Assembly (NCBI GenBank): GCA_963728075.1
Contig: CAVSIP010000001.1
Location: forward strand, 124,001 to 188,000
Reading direction: 5' to 3'
Origin: CAVSIP01 sp963728075
GTDB lineage: Bacteria; Actinomycetota; Actinomycetes; JAFAQI01; DASSKL01
DNA: 64,000 nucleotides
The translations under genes were made by a program, and so were the position numbers. This document shows, piece after piece, positions 42,803 through 51,284 of this stretch. Under the pieces are notes generated by a model. That model made no database searches. It was not told the origin of the DNA and saw only the letters and a program-made list of their open reading frames with translations. The number at the start of each line of letters is the position of its first letter. The stretch's first letter is position 1.

Positions 42803-43855
42803 ATGTCCACCGCCGTCTTCGAGCGGGTGCGCACGACGTCCTGGGCGCTGCCCGGCATGCGCTCCCGGGTGCCGGGGCTGGCCGCCGTCGCCGTGGTCGC
42901 CGTTGTGGCGACCCGGCTGGGCAGCTGGTTCCCCGTGATCGGGGCACCGGTGTTCGGCATCGTGCTGGGGGTCGCCGGCGCGCTGGTGCTGCGCCGGCGA
43001 CAGGGGGTCGGCGAGGTGCTCGCGCCCGGGGTCACGTTGGCCGCCGCGCCGCTGTTGAAGCTGTCGGTGGTGCTGCTGGGCACCGGGCTCTCGCTCGCGC
43101 AGGTGGTCCGTACGGGTGCCGGCTCGCTGCCCGTGATGCTCGGGACGCTCGCGGTCGCCCTCGGCGGCGCTGTGGTCGGCGGGCGGCTGCTCAACGTCGG
43201 TGGGGCCACCCGCACGCTCGTCGGCGTCGGTACCGGGATCTGTGGCGCTTCCGCCATCGCGGCGACGACGGCGGTGATCGGCGCCGCCGAGAGCGAGGTC
43301 GCGTACGCGATCGCGACGATCTTCACGTTCAACGTCGCCGCGGTCCTGCTCTTCCCGGTGCTCGGCCACCTGCTGGGGCTGTCCCAGCACGCGTTCGGGC
43401 TGTGGGCCGGCACCGCGGTCAACGACACCTCGTCGGTGGTCGCCGCGACCACGACGTACGGCACCGCTGCGGCCGGTTACGGGATCGTGGTGAAGCTCAG
43501 CCGGAGCCTCATGATCGTCCCGGTCACGGCGGCGCTGGCCGTGCGCGCTGCCCGCCGCGCGCACGGCGGGACCGTACGCCGGCTCCCCTGGCGCCGGATG
43601 CTCCCGCTGTTCCTCGTGGGGTTCCTCGCCGCGAGCGCGCTCGACACCGCCGGCCTGGTCCCCACCGGATGGCACCACGGGCTGACGGTGACCAGCGGCT
43701 TCCTCATCACCATGGCGCTGGCCGGCATCGGGCTGTCGACCCGGCCGGACGCCCTGCGAGCGGCCGGCCTGCGGCCGCTGGCGCTCGGCGGCGTCCTCTG
43801 GGTCGCGGTCGCCGCCACGAGTATCGGGCTGCAGGGGCTGACCGGCACCCTGTGA
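42803..43855 (+). CDS. YeiH-family putative sulfate/sulfite exporter
   Basis: 350 residues with about ten membrane segments; ATG 42803 with GGGGGAG upstream. UPF0324/YeiH marks are GVTLAAAPLLKLSVVLLGTGLSL, VGVGTGICGASAIAATTAVI and LWAGTAVNDTSSVVAA. The family is proposed to export sulfite or sulfate. It is probably the first gene of an operon with the FmdB-like and nitroreductase genes (26-bp and 3-bp gaps). Confidence 0.9.
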   Translation: MSTAVFERVRTTSWALPGMRSRVPGLAAVAVVAVVATRLGSWFPVIGAPVFGIVLGVAGALVLRRRQGVGEVLAPGVTLAAAPLLKLSVVLLGTGLSLAQVVRTGAGSLPVMLGTLAVALGGAVVGGRLLNVGGATRTLVGVGTGICGASAIAATTAVIGAAESEVAYAIATIFTFNVAAVLLFPVLGHLLGLSQHAFGLWAGTAVNDTSSVVAATTTYGTAAAGYGIVVKLSRSLMIVPVTAALAVRAARRAHGGTVRRLPWRRMLPLFLVGFLAASALDTAGLVPTGWHHGLTVTSGFLITMALAGIGLSTRPDALRAAGLRPLALGGVLWVAVAATSIGLQGLTGTL

Positions 43856-43881
43856 GCCGGCCGGCGCCGTACGATTCCGCC

Positions 43882-44097
43882 ATGGCCGCCTACGACTACC
43901 GGTGCCGCACCTGCGACACCACCTTCGAGGTGCACCGCGGCATGACCGCACCTGCCGACGACGTGCGCTGCCCCGAGGGGCACGCCGACGTCACCCGCGT
44001 CTACCGCGCGGTCGCGCTCGCCGGACGCGCTGCCGGCTCGGCCGTCGTGCCCGCGCAGCCGTCCGGCGGCTGCTGCGGGGGCGGCTGCTGCGGCTGA
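43882..44097 (+). CDS. FmdB-like zinc-ribbon protein
   Basis: 71 residues. It begins MAAYDYRCRTCDTTFEV, the hallmark of the FmdB/CxxC regulatory family (Cys8, Cys11), with Cys30 and His34 as the other likely zinc ligands. The C-terminus is strikingly Cys/Gly-rich (GGCCGGGCCG), a possible metal or thiol site. Original FmdB was tied to formamidase regulation, but most members are unassigned. It sits between yeiH and the nitroreductase gene. Confidence 0.82.
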   Translation: MAAYDYRCRTCDTTFEVHRGMTAPADDVRCPEGHADVTRVYRAVALAGRAAGSAVVPAQPSGGCCGGGCCG

Positions 44098-44100
44098 CGC

Positions 44101-44802
44101 ATGCGGCTGCCACCCGACACGGTCGGGCTGCTGGAGGGCATCGCCACCACCCGCGCCGTCCGCCGCTTCCGCGCCGAGCCGGTCCCGGACGACGCGCTCA
44201 GCGCGATGCTCTTCGCCGCGACCCGGGCGCCGAGCGGGTCGAACCGGCAGCCGTTCCGCTTCGTCGTCCTGCGGGACGGGCCGCGCGCGCTGGAGGCGCG
44301 CCGGCTCATCGGTGAGGCGGCGCGCGCGATCTGGTCGGCCAAGGAGCGTACGGACGGGTACGACGCCGCGGCCGCGGCTGCCGCCGACAGCCCCAAGGCC
44401 CGGCTGGCCGCGACGATGCACCGGTTCGTCGAGCGGTTCGAGACCGTCCCGGTCGTCGTCCTCGCGTGTCTGGTGCGCTATCGCGACCCGGCCCCGAGCG
44501 AGGGCGCGTCGGTCTACCCGGCGTGTCAGAACCTGCTGCTGGCCGCCCGCGCGCTCGGGTACGGCGGGGTGATGACCGGCTGGCACCAGCCGGTGGAGGA
44601 CCGGCTGCGCGAGGTGCTCGCCGTCCCCGACGGGGTGGCGATCGCTGCGACGATCGCCCTCGGCCGGCCGGAGGGCGGCCACGGCCCCGTACGACGTCGT
44701 CCGCTCGCCGACCTGGTGTTCGAGGACGGGTGGGAGCAGCCGGCGCCCTGGGCCCGGGACCCGGACGGCACCCGGTTCAGCGGGACGGGCCCGCCTCGCT
44801 GA
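44101..44802 (+). CDS. Nitroreductase-family flavoprotein
   Basis: 233 residues. FMN-binding nitroreductase fold: RAVRRFRAEPVPDD near the N-terminus, AATRAPSGSNRQPFRFVVL, and ALGYGGVMTGWHQPVEDRLREVLAVP. It reduces nitro, quinone or enone groups with NAD(P)H; the substrate is unknown. The ATG is 3 bp after the FmdB-like stop, so expression is coupled. Its end overlaps the convergent flavodoxin-like gene by 26 bp. Confidence 0.87.
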   Translation: MRLPPDTVGLLEGIATTRAVRRFRAEPVPDDALSAMLFAATRAPSGSNRQPFRFVVLRDGPRALEARRLIGEAARAIWSAKERTDGYDAAAAAAADSPKARLAATMHRFVERFETVPVVVLACLVRYRDPAPSEGASVYPACQNLLLAARALGYGGVMTGWHQPVEDRLREVLAVPDGVAIAATIALGRPEGGHGPVRRRPLADLVFEDGWEQPAPWARDPDGTRFSGTGPPR

Positions 44803-45244
44803 CGGCGGCCGCGACGACCGCGCCGAGCTCCCAGCAGGCCTCGAGATCCTCCTTGCCCGGTGCCCCCACGATGGTGACCGGCGGCCGGACCCGCTCCCAC
44901 TGCAACGCCCCCGCGATCGACTCGACCGCGCGCACCGCGCCGGCGGTGTCGTCGTTGCCGTGCACCCAGAGCCCGTACGGGCGACGCCCGGTCGCCTCCA
45001 GGCAGGGGTAGTAGATGCGGTCGAAGAAGTCCTTGAGGGCGCCGGACATGTAGCCGATGTTGGCCGGCGTCCCGAGCAGGTAGCCGTCCGCCGCCAGGAC
45101 GTCGGGCACGGTGGTGCCCAGAGCCGGACGGACGACGACCTCCACCCCCTCGAGCTCGTCCGTGCCCGCGCCGGAACGCACCGACTCGAGCAGCTCCTGC
45201 AGGGCCGGTGACGTCGTGTGGTGGACGATGAGCAGCCGCGCCAC
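44777..45244 (-). CDS. Flavodoxin-like (NADPH-dependent FMN reductase-fold) protein
   Basis: 155 residues, GTG start at 45244. The N-terminal strand-loop RLLIVHHTTSPALQELL and the motif LLGTPANIGYMSGALKDFFDR are those of flavodoxin-fold FMN proteins of the WrbA/YLR011-like type. It may carry electrons or act as an oxidoreductase. It is convergent with the nitroreductase and divergent from the epimerase gene. Confidence 0.85.
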   Translation of the reverse strand: MARLLIVHHTTSPALQELLESVRSGAGTDELEGVEVVVRPALGTTVPDVLAADGYLLGTPANIGYMSGALKDFFDRIYYPCLEATGRRPYGLWVHGNDDTAGAVRAVESIAGALQWERVRPPVTIVGAPGKEDLEACWELGAVVAAAVSEAGPSR

Positions 45245-45266
45245 CGGCCCAGGTTACGGTGCAGCC

Positions 45267-46271
45267 GTGCCCTCCCTCCTCGTCCTCGGCGGCACGGACT
45301 TCGTCGGGCCGGCGCTCGTGGAGGTCGGGCGTACCGAGGGCTGGCAGGTCACGGTGTTCAACCGGGGCACCCGCCCGGCTCCAGCCGGCGTCAGCGTGCT
45401 GCGGGGCGACCGCACGGTGCCGGCCGACCTGCAGCAGCTCGCGGCCGGGACGTGGGACGTCGTCGCCGACACGTGGTCGGGGGCACCTCGGGACGTCGCC
45501 GCCGCAGCGTCGCTGCTGGCCGACCGGGCGGAGACGTACCTGTACGTGTCGAGCGAGTCCGTCTACCGGTGGCCGCTCACGCCCGACGGGGACGAGTCCG
45601 AGGGCACCGTCGACGGCGACCCGGACGCCGGTGCGACCGACTACGCCGCCGACAAGCGGGGCGGCGAGCTGGCCGCCGAGCGGGCGTTCGGGCCCGACCG
45701 GGTCGTGCTGCTGCGGGCCGGGCTGGTGCTCGGTCCCCGCGAGAACGTGGGCCGGCTGCCGTGGTGGTTGCGCCGGGTCGCCCGGGGTGGCACCCTCGTC
45801 GCGCCCGGCCCGGCCGGTGCGCCGCTGCAGTACGTCGACGCCCGCGACCTGGCGGCGTTCGCCCTGCGCGTCGCGGTGCACGGGCCGCGCGGGCCGTTCA
45901 ACGTCACCAGCCGCACGGGGCACGCGACGATGGGACAGCTGCTCGACGCCTGCCTCGCGGCAGTGGACACCGACGCCGAGCTGTGCTGGGTCGACCCGCA
46001 GTTCCTGCTCGACCACCAGGTGGCGCCGTGGACCGAGCTGCCGATCTGGCTGCCGCCCGACCACCCGCTGTTCCAGACCTCCGTCGAGCGCGCGTACGCG
46101 GCAGGGCTCGCCTGCCGGCCGGTGGAGCAGACCGTCGCCGACACGTGGCAGTGGCTGCGCCCGCTGCCCGCCGACGCGGCCCGCGGGCGGCCGGAGCACC
46201 CGGTCGGCCTCGATCCGGAGACCGAGCGGTCGCTGCTGTACGCGTGGACGGAGCGCGGCGGCGGCTCCTGA
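45267..46271 (+). CDS. NAD-dependent epimerase/dehydratase-like SDR protein
   Basis: 334 residues, GTG 45267. The nucleotide-binding start is LVLGGTDFVGPALVE (modified GxxGxxG). YVSSESVYRW and DYAADKRGGEL lie where the catalytic Ser/Tyr-x3-Lys would be: Tyr-x3-Lys is present as YAADK. It resembles the CSP41/isoflavone-reductase-like extended SDRs of actinobacteria. The substrate is unknown. The following MFS gene starts 24 bp later. Confidence 0.83.
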   Translation: MPSLLVLGGTDFVGPALVEVGRTEGWQVTVFNRGTRPAPAGVSVLRGDRTVPADLQQLAAGTWDVVADTWSGAPRDVAAAASLLADRAETYLYVSSESVYRWPLTPDGDESEGTVDGDPDAGATDYAADKRGGELAAERAFGPDRVVLLRAGLVLGPRENVGRLPWWLRRVARGGTLVAPGPAGAPLQYVDARDLAAFALRVAVHGPRGPFNVTSRTGHATMGQLLDACLAAVDTDAELCWVDPQFLLDHQVAPWTELPIWLPPDHPLFQTSVERAYAAGLACRPVEQTVADTWQWLRPLPADAARGRPEHPVGLDPETERSLLYAWTERGGGS

Positions 46272-46295
46272 CGGCGATGCCAGAATGCTGCCACC

Positions 46296-47489
46296 ATGGC
46301 GCCACCGTCCGCACCGCCGCTGTGGCGCCAGCCGGGGTTCGGCACGCTGTTCGCGGCCGCCACCCTGTCCCGCCTCGCGAGCGAGATGTTCTCCGTCGCA
46401 GCGGTGCTGTTCGTCCTCGCCCGTACGCACAGTGCGCAGCTCGCCGGGCTGACCGTCGCCGCCTCGACCATGCCGACGATCGTCACCGGCCCGCTGATGG
46501 GCGCGTGGCTGGACCGTACGCGTCACCGGCGCACCGTCTTCCTCGGCAACCAGGTGGTGTTCGCCGCCGCGGCGGCTGCCCTGCTACTGGCGGCCGGGCG
46601 GCTCCCCGACGCGACGCTGGTCGCGTTCGGCTTCGTCGCCGGGCTGCCGTACCCGGTCCGTACCGGGGGGTTCAGCGGCCTCATCCCGACCGTGGTGCCC
46701 GACCGGCTGCTGCCGCGGGCGTACGGGCTCGAGGCGGCGAGCTACAACGTCGCCGGCATCGCCGGTCCGGCGGTCGCCGCCTCGCTCGCCGCGGCGTTCA
46801 GCCCGTCGTGGGCGGTGGTCACCACGGCGGTCCTCGGGCTCGCGGCCCTGCTCGTGCTGGTCCGGGTGCCGATCGTGCCGGCGGTCCACGCCGAGGCACC
46901 GTCCCGGCTGCTGCACGCGCTGCGGGAGGGCCTCGCGCTGCTGACCCGCGTACCGGGCCTGCGGTCGGTGACGTTCGCCACCACCACCAGCCAGATGACG
47001 ATCGGGCTGCTGGTCGTCGCGTACCCGCTGCTCGCCGAGGACCTCGGCCACAAGCGCGCCGTCGGTGGGCTGCTGTTCTCGCTGCTGGCGGCGGGTGCGC
47101 TCGTGGGCTCCACGGTGTGGAGCCGGTTCGCGGCGCGGGTACCGGGGGAGCCGGCCGTCCTCGTGGGCCTGGTGGCGTTCGGCGTGGCGATGGCGGGGGT
47201 GGCGCTCGCGCCGACGCTGGCGGTCGCGCTCGTCGCGTCGGTGCTCGCGGGCCTGGTCGACGGGCCGCTGCTCGCGGCCACCCTCAACGTCCGGCAGCAG
47301 CTGTCGCCGAGCCGCCTGCGTACGCAGGTCTTCACCACCGCGGCGAGCTTGAAGATCGGTGCGTTCGCGGTGGGCTCGGCGTGTGCGGGTCCCGCCGCTG
47401 ACGCCGTCGGCGCCCGCGGGATGCTCTGGGTCGTCGCCGCGGGGCAGCTGCTGGCGCTCGGCGTCGGCCTGGTCGCGCGCCGCGGCTGA
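46296..47489 (+). CDS. MFS transporter
   Basis: 397 residues with about 12 membrane segments; ATG 46296. It begins APPLWRQPGFGTLFAAATLSRLASEMFSVAAVLFVLART and contains GAWLDRTRHRRTVF in the loop 2-3 position, as in EntS/multidrug-like transporters. The substrate is unknown. It follows the SDR gene closely and is convergent with prpE, with 80 bp between. Confidence 0.85.
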   Translation: MAPPSAPPLWRQPGFGTLFAAATLSRLASEMFSVAAVLFVLARTHSAQLAGLTVAASTMPTIVTGPLMGAWLDRTRHRRTVFLGNQVVFAAAAAALLLAAGRLPDATLVAFGFVAGLPYPVRTGGFSGLIPTVVPDRLLPRAYGLEAASYNVAGIAGPAVAASLAAAFSPSWAVVTTAVLGLAALLVLVRVPIVPAVHAEAPSRLLHALREGLALLTRVPGLRSVTFATTTSQMTIGLLVVAYPLLAEDLGHKRAVGGLLFSLLAAGALVGSTVWSRFAARVPGEPAVLVGLVAFGVAMAGVALAPTLAVALVASVLAGLVDGPLLAATLNVRQQLSPSRLRTQVFTTAASLKIGAFAVGSACAGPAADAVGARGMLWVVAAGQLLALGVGLVARRG

Positions 47490-47569
47490 CCCTCCCCGCC
47501 GGGCCCGGACAGCCGGCGCGCGAGACAGATCAACTCGCGGCGCCTGGCGGCGCGGCGTGGCGGCAGTGC

Positions 47570-49441
47570 TCAGCCGCGCAGGAGCGGGCGCAGCGTGTCG
47601 AGGACGGACGCGTCGTCGATGGTGGAGGGGGCCGGCTCGTCGCGGCCCTCGGCCAGGGCGCGCATCGTCCGGCGCAGGATCTTGCCCGACCGCGTCTTCG
47701 GCAGCGCGGGGACGACCGTGACGTCCTTGAACGACGCGACCGCACCGATCTCGTCGCGTACGCGCTGCACCAGCTCGGCGCGCAGCCGGTCGGGGTCGGC
47801 CTGCACCCCTGCCTTGAGCACGACGTAACCGCGCGGCACCTGGCCCTTGAGGTCGTCGTGCACGCCGACGACCGCGCACTCGGCGACCGCGGGGTGCGCG
47901 GCTACCACCTGCTCCATCGCCCCGGTGGACAGCCGGTGTCCGGCGACGTTGATGACGTCGTCGGTGCGGCCCATCACCCAGACGTAGCCGTCGTCGTCGA
48001 TGCTGCCGCCGTCCCCGGTCAGGTAGTAGCCCGGGTAGCGGGACAGGTACGACGCGACGAACCGGTCGTCGTCTCCCCACAGCGTGGGCAGTGCCCCGGG
48101 CGGCATCGGCAGCTTGACGGTGATCGCACCCTCGGTGCCGGGCGGCACCTCGCTGCCCTCCGGGTCGAGCACCCGGACGTCCCATCCGGGCACCGGCACG
48201 GTGGCCGAGCCCGGCTTGACCGGCATCGGCTCGATGCCCATGCAGTCCGCGACGATCGGCCAGCCGGTCTCGGTCTGCCACCAGTGGTCGACGACCGGGA
48301 TGCCGAGCAGGTCCGCAGCCCACTGCCAGGTCTCCGGGTCGGTCCGCTCACCGGCGAGGAACAGCGTCCGCAGCGACGACAGGTCGTACCGTCCCGCGTG
48401 CTCGCCCTGCGGGTCCTCCTTCTTCACCGCCCGGAAGGCGGTCGGTGCGGTGAACAGCGCGTGCACCCCGTGGTCGGCGACGACCCGCCAGAACGCGCCG
48501 GCGTCGGGTGTGCCGACCGGCTTGCCCTCGTAGAGCACGGTCGTGCAGCCGGTGAGCAGCGGCGCGTACACGATGTAGGAGTGGCCGACGACCCAGCCCA
48601 CGTCCGAGGCGGCCCAGAACACCTCGCCCGGCTCGGTCGCGTAGACGTTCGGCATGCTCCAGCGCAGCGCCACCGCGTGCCCGCCGTTGTCGCGCACCAC
48701 CCCCTTGGGCTTGCCGGTCGTCCCGGACGTGTAGAGCACGTACAGCGGGTCGGTCGACTGCACGGGCACACAGTCGACGGGGGTGGCGGCGGCCATCGCC
48801 TCGGCCCAGTCGACGTCGCGTTCCCCCAGGGGGGCGCGGGCCTGTTCGCGCTGCAGGACGAGGCAGCGTTCCGGCTTGTGCTCGGCCAGCTCGATGGCGG
48901 TGTCGAGCATCGGCTTGTACTCGATGACCCGGCTGACCTCGATCCCGCAGGAGGCGGACACGATCGCCTTGGGGCGCGCGTCGTCGATGCGGATGGCCAG
49001 CTCACGGGGGGCGAAGCCGCCGAAGACGACCGAGTGCACCGCGCCGATGCGGGCGCAGGCCAGCATCGCGATGACCGCCTCGGGGACCATCGGCATGTAG
49101 ACCACGACGCGGTCACCCTTGTCGACGCCCACGGAGCGCAGGACGCCGGCGAACAGTGCGACCTCGTCGCGCAGCTGCCGGTAGGTGTACGCGCGCTGCG
49201 TACCGGTGACCGGGCTGTCGTAGACGAGCGCGCGCTGCTCCGCCCGGCCGCCCTCGACGTGGCGGTCCAGCGCGTTGTGGCAGGTGTTGAGCACGCCGTC
49301 GGGGAACCAGCGGTAGAACGGCGCCCGGCTGTCGTCGAGCGCCTGGGTGGGCGGCGTGTACCAGTCGATGTCCCTCGCCGCGCCGAGCCAGAACGACTCC
49401 GGGTCGCGGATGCTCGCGTCGTACACCTCGCGGTAGGCCAT
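47570..49441 (-). CDS. prpE: Propionyl-CoA synthetase
   Basis: 623 residues, ATG 49441. An acyl-adenylate-forming enzyme that activates propionate (and some acetate) with ATP and CoA. Motifs: LYTSGTTGKPKGVV (P-loop), DHWWQTETGWP, YYLTGDGGSIDDDGYVWVMGR and, near the end, PKTRSGKILRRTMR with the acetylatable Lys about 587. The N-terminus YDASIRDPESFWLGAARDIDWY is of the PrpE/Acs type, and WWQTETGWPI with MPPGALPTLWGDD points to PrpE rather than Acs. It is divergent from a tiny zinc-ribbon gene. Confidence 0.9.
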   Translation of the reverse strand: MAYREVYDASIRDPESFWLGAARDIDWYTPPTQALDDSRAPFYRWFPDGVLNTCHNALDRHVEGGRAEQRALVYDSPVTGTQRAYTYRQLRDEVALFAGVLRSVGVDKGDRVVVYMPMVPEAVIAMLACARIGAVHSVVFGGFAPRELAIRIDDARPKAIVSASCGIEVSRVIEYKPMLDTAIELAEHKPERCLVLQREQARAPLGERDVDWAEAMAAATPVDCVPVQSTDPLYVLYTSGTTGKPKGVVRDNGGHAVALRWSMPNVYATEPGEVFWAASDVGWVVGHSYIVYAPLLTGCTTVLYEGKPVGTPDAGAFWRVVADHGVHALFTAPTAFRAVKKEDPQGEHAGRYDLSSLRTLFLAGERTDPETWQWAADLLGIPVVDHWWQTETGWPIVADCMGIEPMPVKPGSATVPVPGWDVRVLDPEGSEVPPGTEGAITVKLPMPPGALPTLWGDDDRFVASYLSRYPGYYLTGDGGSIDDDGYVWVMGRTDDVINVAGHRLSTGAMEQVVAAHPAVAECAVVGVHDDLKGQVPRGYVVLKAGVQADPDRLRAELVQRVRDEIGAVASFKDVTVVPALPKTRSGKILRRTMRALAEGRDEPAPSTIDDASVLDTLRPLLRG

Positions 49442-49463
49442 GACCGGAACCTACGCTGCGTGC

Positions 49464-49601
49464 ATGGACGACATCGACCCCGAGGACGACCTCGGCGGCG
49501 ACCCGGCCTGCTGGCTGCCCCGCGTCTGCCCGGCCTGCGGCCGGCTGAACGAGCAGCCCCCGCCTCCCGTGTGCGAACGCTGCGGGACGCCCCTGGAGTG
49601 A
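49464..49601 (+). CDS. Tiny zinc-ribbon protein
   Basis: 45 residues: an acidic N-terminus (MDDIDPEDDLGGDP), then Cys22-x2-Cys25 and Cys37-x2-Cys40 separated by a Pro-rich turn, with an additional Cys16. This is a complete minimal zinc ribbon. ATG 49464 is 22 bp from the divergent prpE start, and the stop is 6 bp before the DedA start. It is a real-looking small gene of unknown function, probably co-transcribed with the DedA gene. Confidence 0.7.
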   Translation: MDDIDPEDDLGGDPACWLPRVCPACGRLNEQPPPPVCERCGTPLE

Positions 49602-49607
49602 GCGTGG

Positions 49608-50312
49608 GTGCGGCAGGATGTGGTGGTGAGCGCGGTCGCCCAGAACATCCTGCACATGTCGGGATGGGCCGTGCTCGGACTCGTCTTCCTGCTGCCTGCG
49701 CTGGAGGCCTCCGCCTTCGTCGGGTTCGTCTTCCCCGGTGAGGTCGCCTGCCTGCTCGGCGGGGTCGCCGCCTTCGACGGCCGGGTGTCGCTCCCGGCGG
49801 TCATCGTGGCAGCCGTTGCCGGGGCCGTCGTCGGGGACAGCGTCGGGTACGCGATCGGGCGGCGGTTCGGTGAGCCGCTGCTCGCGCGGCTGCCCCGGCG
49901 GGTGGTCAAGCCGGACCACATCGAGCGGGCCAAGGCGGCGATCAACCGGCTGGGCGGCAAGGCGGTGTTCGTCGGCCGCTTCACCGCGGCGCTGCGGGTG
50001 CTCGTCCCCGGGCTGTGCGGCATGGCGCGGATGCCGTACCGCACCTTCGCTGTCTGGAACGTCTCCGGTGGGCTGCTGTGGGCCGGCGGTTCGGTGGTCC
50101 TCGGCTACCTCGCCGGCACCGGCTGGCGGACCCTCGAGCACCGTCTGACCGTCGGCGGGCTGGTGCTCGCCGGCATCGTCGTCCTTGCGCTCGTCGTGCT
50201 CGTGCTCATCCGGCGGCGGCGTCAGCGAGCGGTGCCGACGCGCGGACCCCGGCGACGCTCGCGACCAGCCCGGCCTCGGTGTTCCCGAGCGCCGGGCCGG
50301 AGGAGTAGCTGA
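49608..50312 (+). CDS. DedA-family membrane protein
   Basis: About 234 residues with around six hydrophobic segments. DedA signatures: LPALEASAFVGFVFPGEVACLLGG with the conserved FPGE, GDSVGYAIGRRFGE, and GGKAVFVGRFTAALRVLVPGLCGMARM with the FxGRF...R..VP pattern. The family is linked to undecaprenyl-phosphate/lipid flipping and to membrane homeostasis. The GTG at 49608 or later GTGs (49620-49626) may be the start. The Arg-rich tail of about 35 residues overlaps the convergent MFS pseudogene by 107 bp. Confidence 0.87.
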   Translation: MRQDVVVSAVAQNILHMSGWAVLGLVFLLPALEASAFVGFVFPGEVACLLGGVAAFDGRVSLPAVIVAAVAGAVVGDSVGYAIGRRFGEPLLARLPRRVVKPDHIERAKAAINRLGGKAVFVGRFTAALRVLVPGLCGMARMPYRTFAVWNVSGGLLWAGGSVVLGYLAGTGWRTLEHRLTVGGLVLAGIVVLALVVLVLIRRRRQRAVPTRGPRRRSRPARPRCSRAPGRRSS

Positions 50313-51256
50313 GCATCTCGATGCCCGCGAGCCGGCCGCGCAGGTGGTCGGGAATCGTCTGGTTCCACAGCGTGCTGCGGAACAGCCCGCTCACCATGTC
50401 GGCACCACCGGCCACCACGAGAGCCAGCACCGCGGCCCACAGGGACGAGGCGAACCCGAACGCGACGATGCCGGCGCCCCGGTCTGCGGCGGCCAGGGCG
50501 ATGGCCCGCCCGTGCCGGTGCACCCTGGCGACCCAGCCGCTGCCCGCACTGACCACCATCGCCCCGATCGCGGGTGACGCGTAGAGCACGCCGAGGGCGC
50601 TGGGTCCGCCGTACCGCTGCGCGACGGCCGGGAACAGCGCCAGCGGCATGCCGAACAGCATCGCGTTGACGTCCACGAGGTAGCTGCCCATCAGCTCGGG
50701 ACGGCTGCGCGCGTAGCGCCAGCCCGTGGCGATGCCGCGCAGGCTCGCCCGCTCGGCCTGCGCCGCCGGCGGGGTCACGGTCATCCGCTGCAGGCAGCCG
50801 AGCGAGACGACGAACGCGATGGTCGACACCAGTGACGACAGTGCCACGGCGGCGGGGATGTCGTCGCGGTCGACGACCCGGGGGAGCAGCGCCTCGAGCG
50901 ACGGGCGCTGCAGGCCCTCGAGCGCTGCCGTTGCCGCGGCCGCGGCGAACAGCGGCCACACCCGCGGGTGGGGCAGCAGGGCGTTCGCCACGAGGCCGGC
51001 GACCACCACGGCGAGCGCCAGCTCGGCGAGCAGGGCGACCCGCCGCCGGTCGGCCGCGTCGGCCACCGCCCCGCCGATGAGCGCGGTGACCACGAGCGGG
51101 GCGAGCTCGGCGATCCCCAGCAGTCCGACGACCAGCGTCGAGCCGGTGAGGTGGTACGCCTGACCGTAACGGGGAGACGTCCACCGTGGCGGCGCGCAGG
51201 AAACGGGTGACCAGGCCGGTGCGCACCGCCTCGACGGTTGCAGCGGGACGCGCCAC
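50206..51256 (-). pseudogene. MFS transporter gene broken near its N-terminus
   Basis: From 51093 down to 50206 a typical MFS body is readable (ALIGGAVADAADRRRV in the loop 2-3 position, then several helices). Upstream the same frame continues as YHLTGSTLVVGLLGI but has no start codon. The start GTG at 51256 (VARPAATVEAV...VDVSPLR) lies in another frame. Between VDVSPLR and GQAYHLTGST the region that should hold the first transmembrane helix (about 25-30 residues) is absent at about 51160-51172. This is an out-of-frame deletion, so no complete transporter can be made. Confidence 0.75.
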
Positions 51257-51284
51257 CGTCCAGCCCTATACGGCCGGCGGGGTC

